Origin: Bacillus sp. FJAT-26390
Lineage (GTDB): Bacteria > Bacillota > Bacilli > Paenibacillales > Paenibacillaceae
NCBI RefSeq assembly: GCF_001682865.1
Contig: NZ_MAQX01000032.1
Span: forward strand, 362,544 to 426,543
DNA: 64,000 bases
Direction: 5' to 3'
The position numbers and the translations under genes were made by a program. Shown one piece after another: positions 17,093 through 26,378 of this stretch (position 1 is its first letter; every line of letters starts with the position of its first letter). The notes below the pieces were generated by a model. That model saw only the letters and a list, made by a program, of their open reading frames with translations, did not search any database and had not been told where the DNA came from.

Positions 17093-18706
17093 TTACTTTA
17101 CTTCTGCATTCAGGACATTGATGGAACCGTCCGGATAAACTTTAACGCCTTCGAGGTATGATCTTTTGCCTGAGATAATTTGGTCAACGCCCATGAATGC
17201 CCATGGCGCTTCTTCCCAAATTGTTTTTTGGATATTAGCGTAAATGCCTTTTGCTTCTTCTGGATCAGTTGATTTATTCGCTTCCGCGATCCATTTGTCT
17301 ACATTGTCATTTTTGTAATAAGCCGTATTGGAGCCTGCAGGCGGGAACATCTCGCTGCTGAACAAACCTCTTGTCGCACCATCTGCATCACCTGAAGACG
17401 GGGACCAGCTTACATACCACATTTGGATTTTTGCTTCTTCAGGCGTTTTAGCGGAGTTGATTTGATCGGAAAGCGTACCGCCCTCCATCGACTTCACTTC
17501 CAGCTTAATGCCTACAAGCGCTAGCTGTTGTTGAATGAATTGCATGCCTTTGATCGTTTCGGATTCATTCTCGCCCCAGATTTCAGCTTCGAAACCATCC
17601 GGGTAGCCTGCTTCAGCAAGCAGCTGCTTTGCTTTGTCTAAATCGTAGTCGTAGCCCGATTGCTGTGAATAGTACTGTGTCTTCGAAGACATGGTGGAAT
17701 CAAGCTTTGCACCAAGGCCCGATTTTACAACTTTAATGTAAGCTTCTTTGTTGATTGCATAGTTTATCGCTTGACGCACTTTCACATCATCGTAAGGCTT
17801 CTTCATCGTGTTCAGTGTCACATAACGAACGATGGTCGAATCAATCGTATCGATCGTCATGCCTTCTTGTCCTTCAACTTCTTTCACTTGCTCCGTTGGC
17901 ATCGGATAGATGAAATCAGCCTCGCCTGTTTTCAACATCGCAATTCGCGAACCGTTCTCTGGTACCGGTCTGAATGTGATGCTGTCCACTTTCGGCAGCC
18001 CTTGCTGCCAGTACTCAGCATTTTTCTCCACGACCAAACGATCGCCTTGAACCCACTCTTTGAATTTGAAAGGACCTGTACCTACTGGCTTCTTCGCAAT
18101 ATCAGCCCCGCTCTCCTCGAGCGCTTTCGGGCTAATGATTCCCGCCATAGCTACTTTATTTAGAAATGCGTTATAAGGCTCGCTAAGTGTAATGACTACT
18201 GTCTTCGCATCGGGAGTCTCTACTTTAGCAACTTTAGCGAAGCTTTTGCGCAATCTTAGGTTGTTTTTCTCATCTTGAATACGGGCGATATTCACCTTAA
18301 CAGCCTCTGCGTTGAAGTCAGTGCCATCATGGAATTTAACATTTTCCTTCAAGTGGAACGTGTACACGAGTCCGTCTGCGCTTATTTCGTGGCTTGTAGC
18401 AAGCACAGGAATGAGCTGCATATTTTCATCAAAGCCCATCAAGCCTTCATACATTGTTCTGCCGCCGCTGATCGAATGGGTGTCACTCGCATTGTGCGGG
18501 TCAAGCGTAATAAAGTTAGCATTAATGGCAATAACGATATCCTTATCGTTCTTCGTTGCCGTATTCGTTGCTTCCGGCTTACTCGTCGCGTCGCCGCCAG
18601 TGTTGCCTGTGCCTCCGTTATTGTTCGCTTTGCCGCAGCCTGCAGCAACTACAGCTAGGATGAGCAACAGCATGAACATCGAACTTACTTTTCCTTTTGC
18701 TTTCAT
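17093..18706 (-). CDS. gsiB: Peptide-binding lipoprotein of the ABC importer (SBP family 5, GsiB-like)
   Basis: This is the extracytoplasmic receptor of the importer. It has a lipoprotein signal with cleavage before the Cys in VVAAGCGK at about residue 24, then a Gly/Asn/Thr-rich spacer and a family 5 solute-binding domain to residue 537. The order of motifs (ANFITLDPHNASDT, VKFHDGTDFNAEAVK, KPVGTGPFKF and RQAINYAINKEAY) follows GsiB/DppA-type proteins. GGGGAG lies 8 bases before the ATG. It follows the asparaginase-family gene by 85 bases and precedes the two permeases. The ligand is unknown; a small (glyco)peptide is suggested by the operon. Confidence 0.93.
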   Translation of the reverse strand: MKAKGKVSSMFMLLLILAVVAAGCGKANNNGGTGNTGGDATSKPEATNTATKNDKDIVIAINANFITLDPHNASDTHSISGGRTMYEGLMGFDENMQLIPVLATSHEISADGLVYTFHLKENVKFHDGTDFNAEAVKVNIARIQDEKNNLRLRKSFAKVAKVETPDAKTVVITLSEPYNAFLNKVAMAGIISPKALEESGADIAKKPVGTGPFKFKEWVQGDRLVVEKNAEYWQQGLPKVDSITFRPVPENGSRIAMLKTGEADFIYPMPTEQVKEVEGQEGMTIDTIDSTIVRYVTLNTMKKPYDDVKVRQAINYAINKEAYIKVVKSGLGAKLDSTMSSKTQYYSQQSGYDYDLDKAKQLLAEAGYPDGFEAEIWGENESETIKGMQFIQQQLALVGIKLEVKSMEGGTLSDQINSAKTPEEAKIQMWYVSWSPSSGDADGATRGLFSSEMFPPAGSNTAYYKNDNVDKWIAEANKSTDPEEAKGIYANIQKTIWEEAPWAFMGVDQIISGKRSYLEGVKVYPDGSINVLNAEVK

Positions 18707-18791
18707 CTTCTACACTCCCCTATAGAAATGATGTATTAGAACAGCTCCTAAACCGGTAGTACTCGACTTGGAGATTATTCTTGCCTTTAAA

Positions 18792-19796
18792 TCAGACTTG
18801 CCACTGGAAAACAGCTCGACGTTCGCCAACCGGCGTTCCGCCGTCATTCACAATCTCATTAGACACAAGCGCATACAGACGGTCAATCGTATCTTGATTG
18901 CTGTAGCCGATACGCTCTAGTATCGATGCGATAATGCAAGGCCAAACCTGCTCGGAACCGTCGGATACTTTCAGCGAGATGCCGATTCTCTCCTTGCGGA
19001 GTCCAATGCCGTATACGCCTTTAGCCCCGCCTTTAGCCGTCAGGTTGTCATCCTTCAGCAATGCCGAACAGACAAACTTCGTATCGGCGATCATATCGGG
19101 ATTATCATTCATCAGCTTTGCGGTGGCGGCAGCAGCATTTCGTATATCGATATCCTCGATCAAGTCGGGACAGGCAAGCTTCAGGTAGGAATAAGCAATC
19201 TTGTGAAGCGGAAGCGCGAAGATCGGCAATCCGCAGCCGTCAATGCCTTGCGGAATGGACTCTTTTGGCACCTCGGCAATGTAAGCCGTCATCTCCATAA
19301 TCTCTTGCTGCACAGGGTGATTGGGATCGTAATAGGTTTGTTCATCCCAGCCCATATGCTTGCTGAGGCCCAACAATCCCGCATGCTTGCCTGAGCAGTT
19401 GTGGAAAATTTTGCGCTTCGGCTCGTTAGCCCGGTGACGGTCTGCTTTCGCATCCTCGTTAAGCGGATACGTAGCGCAGCAATGAAGACCTTCTTCCTTT
19501 AGCCCCATTTTCTGAAACATGGATTCCAGCGCTTCGATGTGGAAAGCCTCTCCCCGGTGCGAAGCGGTGAAAAGCGAAGCCTCCTTGCTCGTCAATCCGT
19601 ATACCTCATCGATTCTTCGCTTCATCACCGGCAGCGCCTGGAACGGCTTCGCGGCAGAGCGGAGATACGTCATATGCTCCGGATTGCCTGCCTTATACAG
19701 GATGTTGCCTTTCTCATCGACCACGCTAACGGCACCGTAATGCACATTTTCAAGTACGCCGCCGCGATATTCTTCTACTAGTGTTGCAAAGCCCAT
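18792..19796 (-). CDS. Asparaginase II-family hydrolase
   Basis: The protein belongs to the thermolabile, Rhizobium etli type L-asparaginase II family (PF06089-like), which cleaves the side-chain amide of asparagine. Visible family motifs are RSAAKPFQALP near residue 47, TASHRGE near 78, HNCSGKHAGLL near 132 and GIDGCGLPIFALP near 180. It is 334 residues, full length, without a signal peptide, so it is cytoplasmic. GGGGAGG lies 8 bases before the ATG, and the gene begins 27 bases after the ROK repressor gene. With a fucosidase and a sugar kinase downstream it might act on an N-glycosylated asparagine (GlcNAc-Asn), but the known family activity is on free asparagine, so this is a hypothesis. 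Confidence 0.87.
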   Translation of the reverse strand: MGFATLVEEYRGGVLENVHYGAVSVVDEKGNILYKAGNPEHMTYLRSAAKPFQALPVMKRRIDEVYGLTSKEASLFTASHRGEAFHIEALESMFQKMGLKEEGLHCCATYPLNEDAKADRHRANEPKRKIFHNCSGKHAGLLGLSKHMGWDEQTYYDPNHPVQQEIMEMTAYIAEVPKESIPQGIDGCGLPIFALPLHKIAYSYLKLACPDLIEDIDIRNAAAATAKLMNDNPDMIADTKFVCSALLKDDNLTAKGGAKGVYGIGLRKERIGISLKVSDGSEQVWPCIIASILERIGYSNQDTIDRLYALVSNEIVNDGGTPVGERRAVFQWQV

Positions 19797-19823
19797 CCTT
19801 GCGACCTCCCCGTTCGAATAAAG

Positions 19824-20996
19824 TTATTCCAATGCGAAAAAACGATTTTGTGACAACAGTCCCGATCCGATCATGACGCCCCGCTCGTTCAGCATCGAAC
19901 GATGGAATGCGAATGAATCGCGGAGCGGTTCCCATAAGAAACGCGAGAGATAGATCTTCTCGACTTCATCGTGAATATCAGGGAACTTATCGACCAGCTC
20001 GCCGCTTAAAATCACGCTGTCAGGATTGTACATGCATACGACGTTGTTGATCGTGATGGCCATATACATAAGCGCGCGATCGATCAGATGAACGGCCCAG
20101 TGCTCCCCCGCACGCTTTGCTTCAAATAATTCTTCGATCGTGCCTACTGGGCGAATGCGATTGGCTTCCGATAACAACGAACTAATGTTGATGTAGGTCT
20201 GCAGGCAGCCTGCTTTGCCGCATTCGCACATCATCCCGCTTGGATCTACTGTCGTATGGCCAATTTCACCGGCACTATTCATAACCCCTCGATAAATCTC
20301 GCCTTCGAGAATAATCGCGGAACCAACGCCATGACCAAAGCCGAGCAGCGCGGTACGTCTAGAACCGAGCGCTGCCCCTTTCAAATGCTCGGCAAGCGCC
20401 CGCACCTTGAGCTCATTGTCAACCGCAATTTCAAAGCCGGTCAGCTCCTTCAGTCTCTCGGCCAGCTTCACATTTTTCCAGCCAAGCTGAACGGAGAATA
20501 CGACGATGCCCTCTTCATTGTTCACGATGCCGGGAAGCCCGATACCGATGCCAACGATGCGCGTACGGTCAAGCTCCTGCTCTTGCAGCAATTGTTCGAT
20601 CGCTTCACTTATGCGCAAAAGCGTCGTTTCCGGGCTCTCGTCCGGCACACGCGGGTACTTGCTGCCGCAAACAAGCTTACCTTGCAAATCCACGATACCA
20701 ATGCTCATTAAGCTGCGATCCAGATCAACGCCAACCGATAACACCGAAGCATTAACCATGCCGAGGAGCGTGGACTTCCTGCCTAGCCCCGCCGATACTT
20801 GATCGGAGTTCAAAAGATAACCCTGCTCCGTCAATTCACCGACAATTCTACTGACTGTAGTCGGGCTCATTCCCGTCTGTTTGGCAATAGAAGCGCGGGA
20901 TATGGGATGTTGGTTTTTAATGATCTCAAAGACGGTAAGGCGATTTTGCCTCTTCATAAAATCCTGATCATGCTTTTTCACGGACGTCTCTCCCAT
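19824..20996 (-). CDS. ROK-family transcriptional repressor (NagC/XylR type)
   Basis: This is a sugar-responsive DNA-binding protein. With the start at 20996 it has 390 residues: a winged helix-turn-helix at about 15-75 (TVFEIIKNQHPISRASIAKQ, TGMSPTTVSRIVGEL) and a ROK sugar-binding domain with the zinc motif CECGKAGCLQT near 270. I chose this ATG because GGAG is 6 bases upstream; starts further up would place the promoter leader inside the gene. It is the first gene of the 12.5-kb minus-strand operon ending with the fucosidase, so it probably controls itself and the whole operon. Three copies of CAGTGGARAA lie in its leader. The inducer is unknown. Confidence 0.88.
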   Translation of the reverse strand: MGETSVKKHDQDFMKRQNRLTVFEIIKNQHPISRASIAKQTGMSPTTVSRIVGELTEQGYLLNSDQVSAGLGRKSTLLGMVNASVLSVGVDLDRSLMSIGIVDLQGKLVCGSKYPRVPDESPETTLLRISEAIEQLLQEQELDRTRIVGIGIGLPGIVNNEEGIVVFSVQLGWKNVKLAERLKELTGFEIAVDNELKVRALAEHLKGAALGSRRTALLGFGHGVGSAIILEGEIYRGVMNSAGEIGHTTVDPSGMMCECGKAGCLQTYINISSLLSEANRIRPVGTIEELFEAKRAGEHWAVHLIDRALMYMAITINNVVCMYNPDSVILSGELVDKFPDIHDEVEKIYLSRFLWEPLRDSFAFHRSMLNERGVMIGSGLLSQNRFFALE

Positions 20997-21000
20997 TATT

Positions 21001-21110
21001 TTCTCCACTGAATTAAATACATATATTTTCCACTGATAAGACGTATTAATCGCATTAAATACCGTTAAAAACCGTCGTTTCATCGATTTATCAATTTAGT
21101 TTCTCCACTG
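21001..21110 (-). promoter_or_regulatory. Three CAGTGGARAA repeats in the ROK operon leader
   Basis: On the coding (minus) strand CAGTGGAGAA occurs at 21110-21101, CAGTGGAAAA at 21035-21026 and CAGTGGAGAA at 21010-21001. The last copy contains the GGAG ribosome binding site of the repressor gene. The sequence GTATTTAAT also occurs twice between them. All copies lie downstream of the predicted promoter, as expected for roadblock operators or for an RNA-level element. The binding factor is not shown; the ROK protein itself is the first candidate. Confidence 0.55.
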
Positions 21111-21119
21111 CTGGTATTA

Positions 21120-21148
21120 ATGATAAACGCTCAACGCAACGGTGTCAA
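21120..21148 (-). promoter_or_regulatory. Sigma-A type promoter of the ROK/peptide/fucosidase operon
   Basis: On the minus strand a perfect TTGACA (21148-21143) and TATCAT (21125-21120, five of six) are separated by 17 bases. The predicted transcription start is near 21112, giving a leader of about 115 bases before the repressor ATG. Confidence 0.8.
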
Positions 21149-21191
21149 TATCAATGACATCATTTATCGTTATATTATTTTATCTCGGAAA

Positions 21192-21205
21192 TGAAAGCGA
21201 TTAAC
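21192..21205. promoter_or_regulatory. Possible catabolite response element (cre)
   Basis: TGAAAGCGATTAAC matches 12 of 14 positions of the Bacillus cre consensus TGWAANCGNTNWCA. It lies about 45 bases upstream of the -35 box of the ROK operon, where CcpA could act. Two mismatches at the end make it tentative. Confidence 0.35.
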
Positions 21206-21339
21206 TCGGAATATATATCTGCATTTCATCGCACACATCACACATACCTAACATCAAATGAACGTTTTTCTATCTTCCCTTCTATTTAATAGCACCGCTT
21301 TCATTTTGGAATTCGCTCCATTTGCCTGTAAAAGCAACA

Positions 21340-21396
21340 AAAAATCGCCTTCACTCCAGACGACTCGTAAGAATCGACGGATTGAAGACGATTTTT
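21340..21396 (-). terminator. Terminator after the small conserved gene
   Basis: AAAATCGCCTTCA at 21341-21353 pairs with TGAAGACGATTTTT ending at 21396 with one internal mismatch, and T runs flank it on both strands. It lies just after the stop of the gene at 21405-21599. Confidence 0.75.
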
Positions 21397-21404
21397 GACG
21401 CAGC

Positions 21405-21599
21405 TTACGCGTTCTTCTTGCGGATTTGCTTGTCTCGGTTCTCGCCCCACTCCTTCGCCTGGGACGTTGCAATCGCTATCGCTCTACCCTCTTCATAGCC
21501 ATCCTCCAGCAAAGCATTCGCAATTTCAATCGCTTTGTTGCGAACGGGAGCCATAAAGTTTTTGAGCGATTCCGGGTAATCCTCTTTTGTCCATGGCAT
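21405..21599 (-). CDS. Small conserved protein resembling the N-terminal part of YdaT
   Basis: This is a 64-residue hydrophilic protein, MPWTKEDYPESLKNFMAPVR then KAIEIANALLEDGYEEGRAI, ending in a basic tail. I recall very similar starts in Bacillus YdaT-like proteins, where the segment is followed by a DUF2188 domain that is absent here. Its role is unknown, possibly in general stress. AGGAGG lies 8 bases before the chosen ATG at 21599; the ATG at 21602 is also possible. It has its own terminator and is not in an operon with the neighbours. Confidence 0.75.
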   Translation of the reverse strand: MPWTKEDYPESLKNFMAPVRNKAIEIANALLEDGYEEGRAIAIATSQAKEWGENRDKQIRKKNA

Positions 21600-21753
21600 C
21601 ATGTTGCCCTCCTCTCGGAATGAATCGCAAGCTTCTAGTCCATAGAGCCGCCTGCAGCAAGCTAACAACTATTACCCTTCATGCAGACGAGATTAAACAG
21701 GCAGAGCATGAAGCATGGGTAAGAGTGCCCCCATACAACCGATAAAGCTGCAA

Positions 21754-24700
21754 TTAATTCATGAACTTTTGCAAAAGCTGATACATAATAACCGCCGCTT
21801 GGGCTCTGCTTGCTGAATCATTTGGAGCAAAGCTTCCGTTGCCCATGCCACTTACGATGCCTGCTTTCTGCAGTGATGTCACAGCCTCTTTGGCATAATC
21901 CGCAATTGCCGCATGGTCATTAAACGCAGCTTCATCATTCACACCTTCTAAAGAAATGCCGATTTTCTGAATAGCTCTATACGCCATTGCCGCCATATCC
22001 TGACGGCTGATTTTGTCATTTATTCCGAATGAGCCATCTGCCAATCCCGTTACAATACCTAATTGCTGAGCGGAAGCAACGGCATCGTAATACCAAGCGC
22101 CTTCCTTTGCATCCAGGAACGAACTGCTCGCGTTTGCTTGCCCAAGATCAAGCGTTTGCATCAGCATTTGAACAAACTCTGCTCTCGTTACCGCACGACT
22201 CGGTGCAAAAGCATCTTCCGATACACCTTTAACGATGCCGCGTGCCGCAAGGCCGAGAATGCTGTCATTAGCCCAAGCGATGGATGCCACGTCGTTAAAC
22301 CTCACATCAACGGAAACGGCAGCGTATTGGCTGAAGTGCGTCGTTTTAAACTCAACCCTACCTGTTAATGAGTTATAATTCCCATTTTTAATAACCTCAT
22401 GTTTCCCATCATCCGCAAGGTACAAAACTACAATTTGATTCGTATTTTCGCCGTTTTGCAACGTGTAAGGTAGCGATAGAGCTGCAGATAAACCATCGCC
22501 AAACTGGCTGATTGCTTTACCGCCAATCGTTAGCTTGAAGTCGTATACGGAACTCGCGCCTACTTGCGCACGAACCTCATCAGACAATGTCTCCGCAGCA
22601 ACCTTACTGATGTTAAGTACAACGTTATCCGAACTGCCAGCACCTTCAAGCAGCGCAACCGGCATTTGAGCGACTGCAAGTCCCGCATTAATTTCGATCG
22701 TCTTGATGCCTGCTTGTTTTGCAGCTTGAACTTGAGCAGCCGAAAGCGCAACCGAGATTTGCTTCGCCTTATCCGTACCGTTCGCATGCAATTTCAGCAA
22801 ACCGGATTTGGACTCTGCAAACGCCTTGTTCAAGTCGGCATCCGTAATGGAGGCTTTCGCATATCCATTCGCATCTACAGTCACATTGAGCTCGCCGGGC
22901 TTCAACGGAGCCGGCGAAACATTTCCTGAGCTGCCGCTTTCAACAGCTCCGCTGCCAGGCTTGCCTGCCAATACAATCACGCCTAGCCTTGAGGTGTTCT
23001 CATATGACTTGCCCGTCGGATCATTCCACATCCATACGCTGTCTCTTTTGCCCGCCCCGTTATCATCATTATTGACTTGGAGGTCGAATCCGATCACGGT
23101 TCCGTTACCAGGCGTAATCATATCCAGCTGTATGGCAGCCTCGACAATGTATCCCGTAGCGAGATCATCCGATCCATATACGTTTTTGGTTACAGAATGA
23201 TAGTTGTCATGCGAGGCATGGCCACCAACTGTACGGACATTTTCGTAATTAATCCGATATTGGCCGTCATCTGCTTCATAAGAGCTCGTTTTTCCGTTAT
23301 TTTGATCCACGAATACTTCAATGGAATCATGCTCCCAAGGATTTGGACTGGCTGCGGACAGCTTCTTATCCGTTACCCATGCATATACGTAAAGATGAGT
23401 ATCATCCCACATCGTGTAAAATTCAGCCTTGGAGCCCTCGCCGCCTTCTACTTTAACGGCTGTAGCAAGCTTATTCGCACTAGCCCATATGGCGTCCATC
23501 TCCCCATCAAGAATAGGTGTTCCATAATTCGCGCTGGCTATGAGCGTTCCCGGAATAAGCGTCAGCTCGCCATAGTTATTGCTATTCGTATCTTGGCTGT
23601 TGCCCAGATCGCTCCAAGAGATGATGCTGCCATTTTTGCCATGCTCCGTACCGTCATCCGCTCCGGAATCCGTCACGCGGATATCGAAAGAAACCTTGCC
23701 GCCAACCGTGCTGCCGCCAAGCGGAATTGCCGCAACGATGGTATAGCCTTTCTCCGTTTCCACGGAGCCGGCTGCTCCCCGCGATATTTGTACCGCTTTT
23801 ATTTGGCCGCCTTCCTTCACGAACAAATCAACCTTATCACCGGCTAGCTTTGATTTGTCGGACACGTCGACTCTCACGTACAACTGCTCCTCATCCCATA
23901 AAACCTTCATTCCAGCTTCCAAGACGCCGCTTTTCTCCAGTGGAATGACCGGCACTGTGTTCCAAACGAGATCATTCAAGCCGCTTAGGCTCGGGCTTCC
24001 ATGAACAGCATTTGCTGTTTTCTTAATCGCCGTTAGCTTCGATGGGTCAACCATCCCCCAATAAGCGGGCTTGGCTTGAAAATTATTATCAAAAGCAAAT
24101 GGAGCATCTTGACGGGTAACTGGGCGATTATGAAGCCATGTATGGTCATCGGCAATTCCCCAAAAGGTGACATTGCTTATCCAACCCTCTGGATTGCCAG
24201 CCGTCCTGCCCATATCATCCAATCTTTTCAATTCATCGAACAATTCTTTATAACGGTAGCCTTGCTTCGCAAGCAGCTCCTGAGGCACAGTTTGGTAGGC
24301 ATCCGTGTTATTCGTATAAGCAGAAACGTCAAACTCCGTTAATTGGTTATCGAAGCCAGCCTCGCCGAACATTTTGATGGAGTCCGAAATCTGCTGTATG
24401 GAAGGCCCGCTAATATTAATGTGAGTCTGGTGGCCAATGCCATCAATCGGCACGCCTTGTTCCTTTAATCTTGTAACCAGATTAAGAAGAAACTTCGCTT
24501 TTTGCGGATTATGTGTCCCGTAGTCATTGATAATTAGCTTAGAATCTTTGGCAATTGCATATTTCACCGGGTCCTGCGCATACATCTCATCGAGCAATCT
24601 GCGCGTTTCGGTAAATGCCACTTTAATAAAGTCCTCGCCCGTTAGCTGATACCATAGGCTGTCGCGCATCCCATTTGGTCTGCCTTCGTCAATGACCTCA

Positions 24701-26178
24701 TTTACAACGTCCCAATCCGTCGCAATGTCCGCATATCTGGGTACGACTACCCCTAGATAATCCTTAAGCCGCTGAAGGACGAGCTCTTTATTCTCCGCGC
24801 TAGGCGTTAACGCTGAGCCATCATCAGCCAAGAACATCCAGTCTGCCGCTTGCGAATGCCACACGAGCGTATGGAAGCGCATGTTCACTTTATAGTCTCG
24901 GGCGAACTTAGCAAGCCTGTCCGCGCTCTCAAAGTTATAGGTTCCTTTTACCGAATTAATCGAGCCTGGTTTCATCGCATTCTCTGCCACGACGGAGTTA
25001 AAGTGCAGATCCAGAAGCTCTCTGCTCTTTCCTTCCAGCTGGTTCGGCTCCAAGGCCGCCCCGATTTTGAAATAACTATCGTAAACCTCCCGCAGCTTTG
25101 CAAGATCCGTTTGAACCGGCGGGATCGTTACCGGAAGCTCCGTCATTTTCACGAGCACATCGTCAATATAGTAGGAATCCATTACGTTCGCGCTTTCAAT
25201 ATAAAAGCTTAAATCCGTAAGATTCGAGTTGAAGCTAAACGTACCCTTGAGCTCTACCCAATCTGCCGTCGATACCGCCGCCGAAGCAACGCTCACCCAG
25301 CTTTTGGAGCCGCTTGCGTCCAGCTCCGCTGAAATTTTAAAGGAATGGGACGATGTTGGCGCATCCACAAGTTTGACAAAAGCGCTAACCTCGTACTTCG
25401 CGTTTTTCGTCAGCTTATTAAACACGCTTACCGTTGGCCCATGCCAATCACTCGATCGTCCTGTCGTTTTCAAGCTATACTCGCCTGATCTTTTCTGTTC
25501 GCCGGATACCGCTACAACAACGCCGTCTCCCCTAGGTCCCCAGCCTTCTGCTGTGCCGCCATCAAATTTATAGCCAAATTCCGATGGCCCTACCGGAGGC
25601 GTTCCCGGTTCATCCGTTCCACCCGAAGGCGTATTATCAACGATCAGCACATCGTCGATGAAGACGTCGGCAGTTGACGCTGCCGTCTCCAAATACATCG
25701 TCAGCGAGGCAGTGCCCGCCGGCCTTGTATACGAGGTATTCGAAAAGGTGGTCCACTCTTGATCGTTAATCGCTTGGTTGCCAATAATCCAAGCATAGTT
25801 GTTGCTTTGACCCGTCATCCGCATCGTGACATGCGCTTGGTCGGAGCCTGCACCCAGCCTTGCCTTAAACGAAATATCATAGCTGTGCCCTTCCTTAAGC
25901 AAAGCGTTCAGCTCAATGCTCGGGCTGCAGCTTACGCTGCTTCGAGCGGATAACTGCAAGGACTTGCCGCCTGTTGCCGCTTGGTCTGAAGAAACCGCTG
26001 CTTGCGCTGTCCCCCCGCTGCAGTTAAAAGGCTTCCAGCTCCCAACAAGGCCATCCTCATATCCGTTCTGAAGCACGGCAGCTGATGCCGCCTGCGCGGT
26101 GTTCCCGTACCTTCCAAGCGGCAATAACAATCCGAACAAAAGTATAAAAGCTAACATTAGGCTTAACTTACTACGCAT
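21754..26178 (-). CDS. SLH-anchored multidomain GH10 endo-1,4-beta-xylanase
   Basis: This 1474-residue cell-surface enzyme cuts the xylan main chain. In order it has a signal peptide (about 1-33), two CBM4/9/22-like jelly-roll modules (about 37-185 and 203-345), a GH10 barrel (about 360-715), two CBM9/DOMON-like modules (about 730-895 and 905-1095), a linker and three C-terminal SLH domains (about 1300-1474). In the barrel, VVNEVIDEG carries the expected acid/base Glu and LTEFDVS the nucleophile Glu, with FHTLVWHSQAADW before them. The layout matches the large cell-bound xylanase XynA1 of Paenibacillus sp. JDR-2 as I remember it. I chose ATG 26178, since AGGAGG touches the ATG at 26184 but is 6 bases from this one. 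A cre-like site lies just upstream. Confidence 0.95.
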   Translation of the reverse strand: MRSKLSLMLAFILLFGLLLPLGRYGNTAQAASAAVLQNGYEDGLVGSWKPFNCSGGTAQAAVSSDQAATGGKSLQLSARSSVSCSPSIELNALLKEGHSYDISFKARLGAGSDQAHVTMRMTGQSNNYAWIIGNQAINDQEWTTFSNTSYTRPAGTASLTMYLETAASTADVFIDDVLIVDNTPSGGTDEPGTPPVGPSEFGYKFDGGTAEGWGPRGDGVVVAVSGEQKRSGEYSLKTTGRSSDWHGPTVSVFNKLTKNAKYEVSAFVKLVDAPTSSHSFKISAELDASGSKSWVSVASAAVSTADWVELKGTFSFNSNLTDLSFYIESANVMDSYYIDDVLVKMTELPVTIPPVQTDLAKLREVYDSYFKIGAALEPNQLEGKSRELLDLHFNSVVAENAMKPGSINSVKGTYNFESADRLAKFARDYKVNMRFHTLVWHSQAADWMFLADDGSALTPSAENKELVLQRLKDYLGVVVPRYADIATDWDVVNEVIDEGRPNGMRDSLWYQLTGEDFIKVAFTETRRLLDEMYAQDPVKYAIAKDSKLIINDYGTHNPQKAKFLLNLVTRLKEQGVPIDGIGHQTHINISGPSIQQISDSIKMFGEAGFDNQLTEFDVSAYTNNTDAYQTVPQELLAKQGYRYKELFDELKRLDDMGRTAGNPEGWISNVTFWGIADDHTWLHNRPVTRQDAPFAFDNNFQAKPAYWGMVDPSKLTAIKKTANAVHGSPSLSGLNDLVWNTVPVIPLEKSGVLEAGMKVLWDEEQLYVRVDVSDKSKLAGDKVDLFVKEGGQIKAVQISRGAAGSVETEKGYTIVAAIPLGGSTVGGKVSFDIRVTDSGADDGTEHGKNGSIISWSDLGNSQDTNSNNYGELTLIPGTLIASANYGTPILDGEMDAIWASANKLATAVKVEGGEGSKAEFYTMWDDTHLYVYAWVTDKKLSAASPNPWEHDSIEVFVDQNNGKTSSYEADDGQYRINYENVRTVGGHASHDNYHSVTKNVYGSDDLATGYIVEAAIQLDMITPGNGTVIGFDLQVNNDDNGAGKRDSVWMWNDPTGKSYENTSRLGVIVLAGKPGSGAVESGSSGNVSPAPLKPGELNVTVDANGYAKASITDADLNKAFAESKSGLLKLHANGTDKAKQISVALSAAQVQAAKQAGIKTIEINAGLAVAQMPVALLEGAGSSDNVVLNISKVAAETLSDEVRAQVGASSVYDFKLTIGGKAISQFGDGLSAALSLPYTLQNGENTNQIVVLYLADDGKHEVIKNGNYNSLTGRVEFKTTHFSQYAAVSVDVRFNDVASIAWANDSILGLAARGIVKGVSEDAFAPSRAVTRAEFVQMLMQTLDLGQANASSSFLDAKEGAWYYDAVASAQQLGIVTGLADGSFGINDKISRQDMAAMAYRAIQKIGISLEGVNDEAAFNDHAAIADYAKEAVTSLQKAGIVSGMGNGSFAPNDSASRAQAAVIMYQLLQKFMN

Positions 26179-26204
26179 ATCCATCCTCCTTAAATCTTAT
26201 AAAA

Positions 26205-26218
26205 TGATAACGCTTACA
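26205..26218. promoter_or_regulatory. cre-like site upstream of the xylanase
   Basis: TGATAACGCTTACA matches the CcpA cre consensus TGWAANCGNTNWCA at 13 of 14 positions. It lies 26 bases upstream of the xylanase start, within or just after the promoter, where CcpA binding would give glucose repression. Confidence 0.6.
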
Positions 26219-26378
26219 AATGTATTCTAGCAAGACGACAAGGAATTAAATACCTATGGAAATATAGATTTTACTCTAAAAACAATAGATGATTATCAAA
26301 TCGGTTTTACAAGGTCACACATCGCCCAGTTAATGGTATACTCACGATACAACCAAAATAAGGGATGGTCACTGCAAA

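Larger units (their letters stand above)
20997..21404. other. Gene-free stretch upstream of the ROK operon
   Basis: This AT-rich stretch has no convincing gene. It holds the leader repeats, the promoter and the possible cre of the minus-strand operon, and a terminator of the neighbouring small gene at 21340-21396. Confidence 0.7.
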
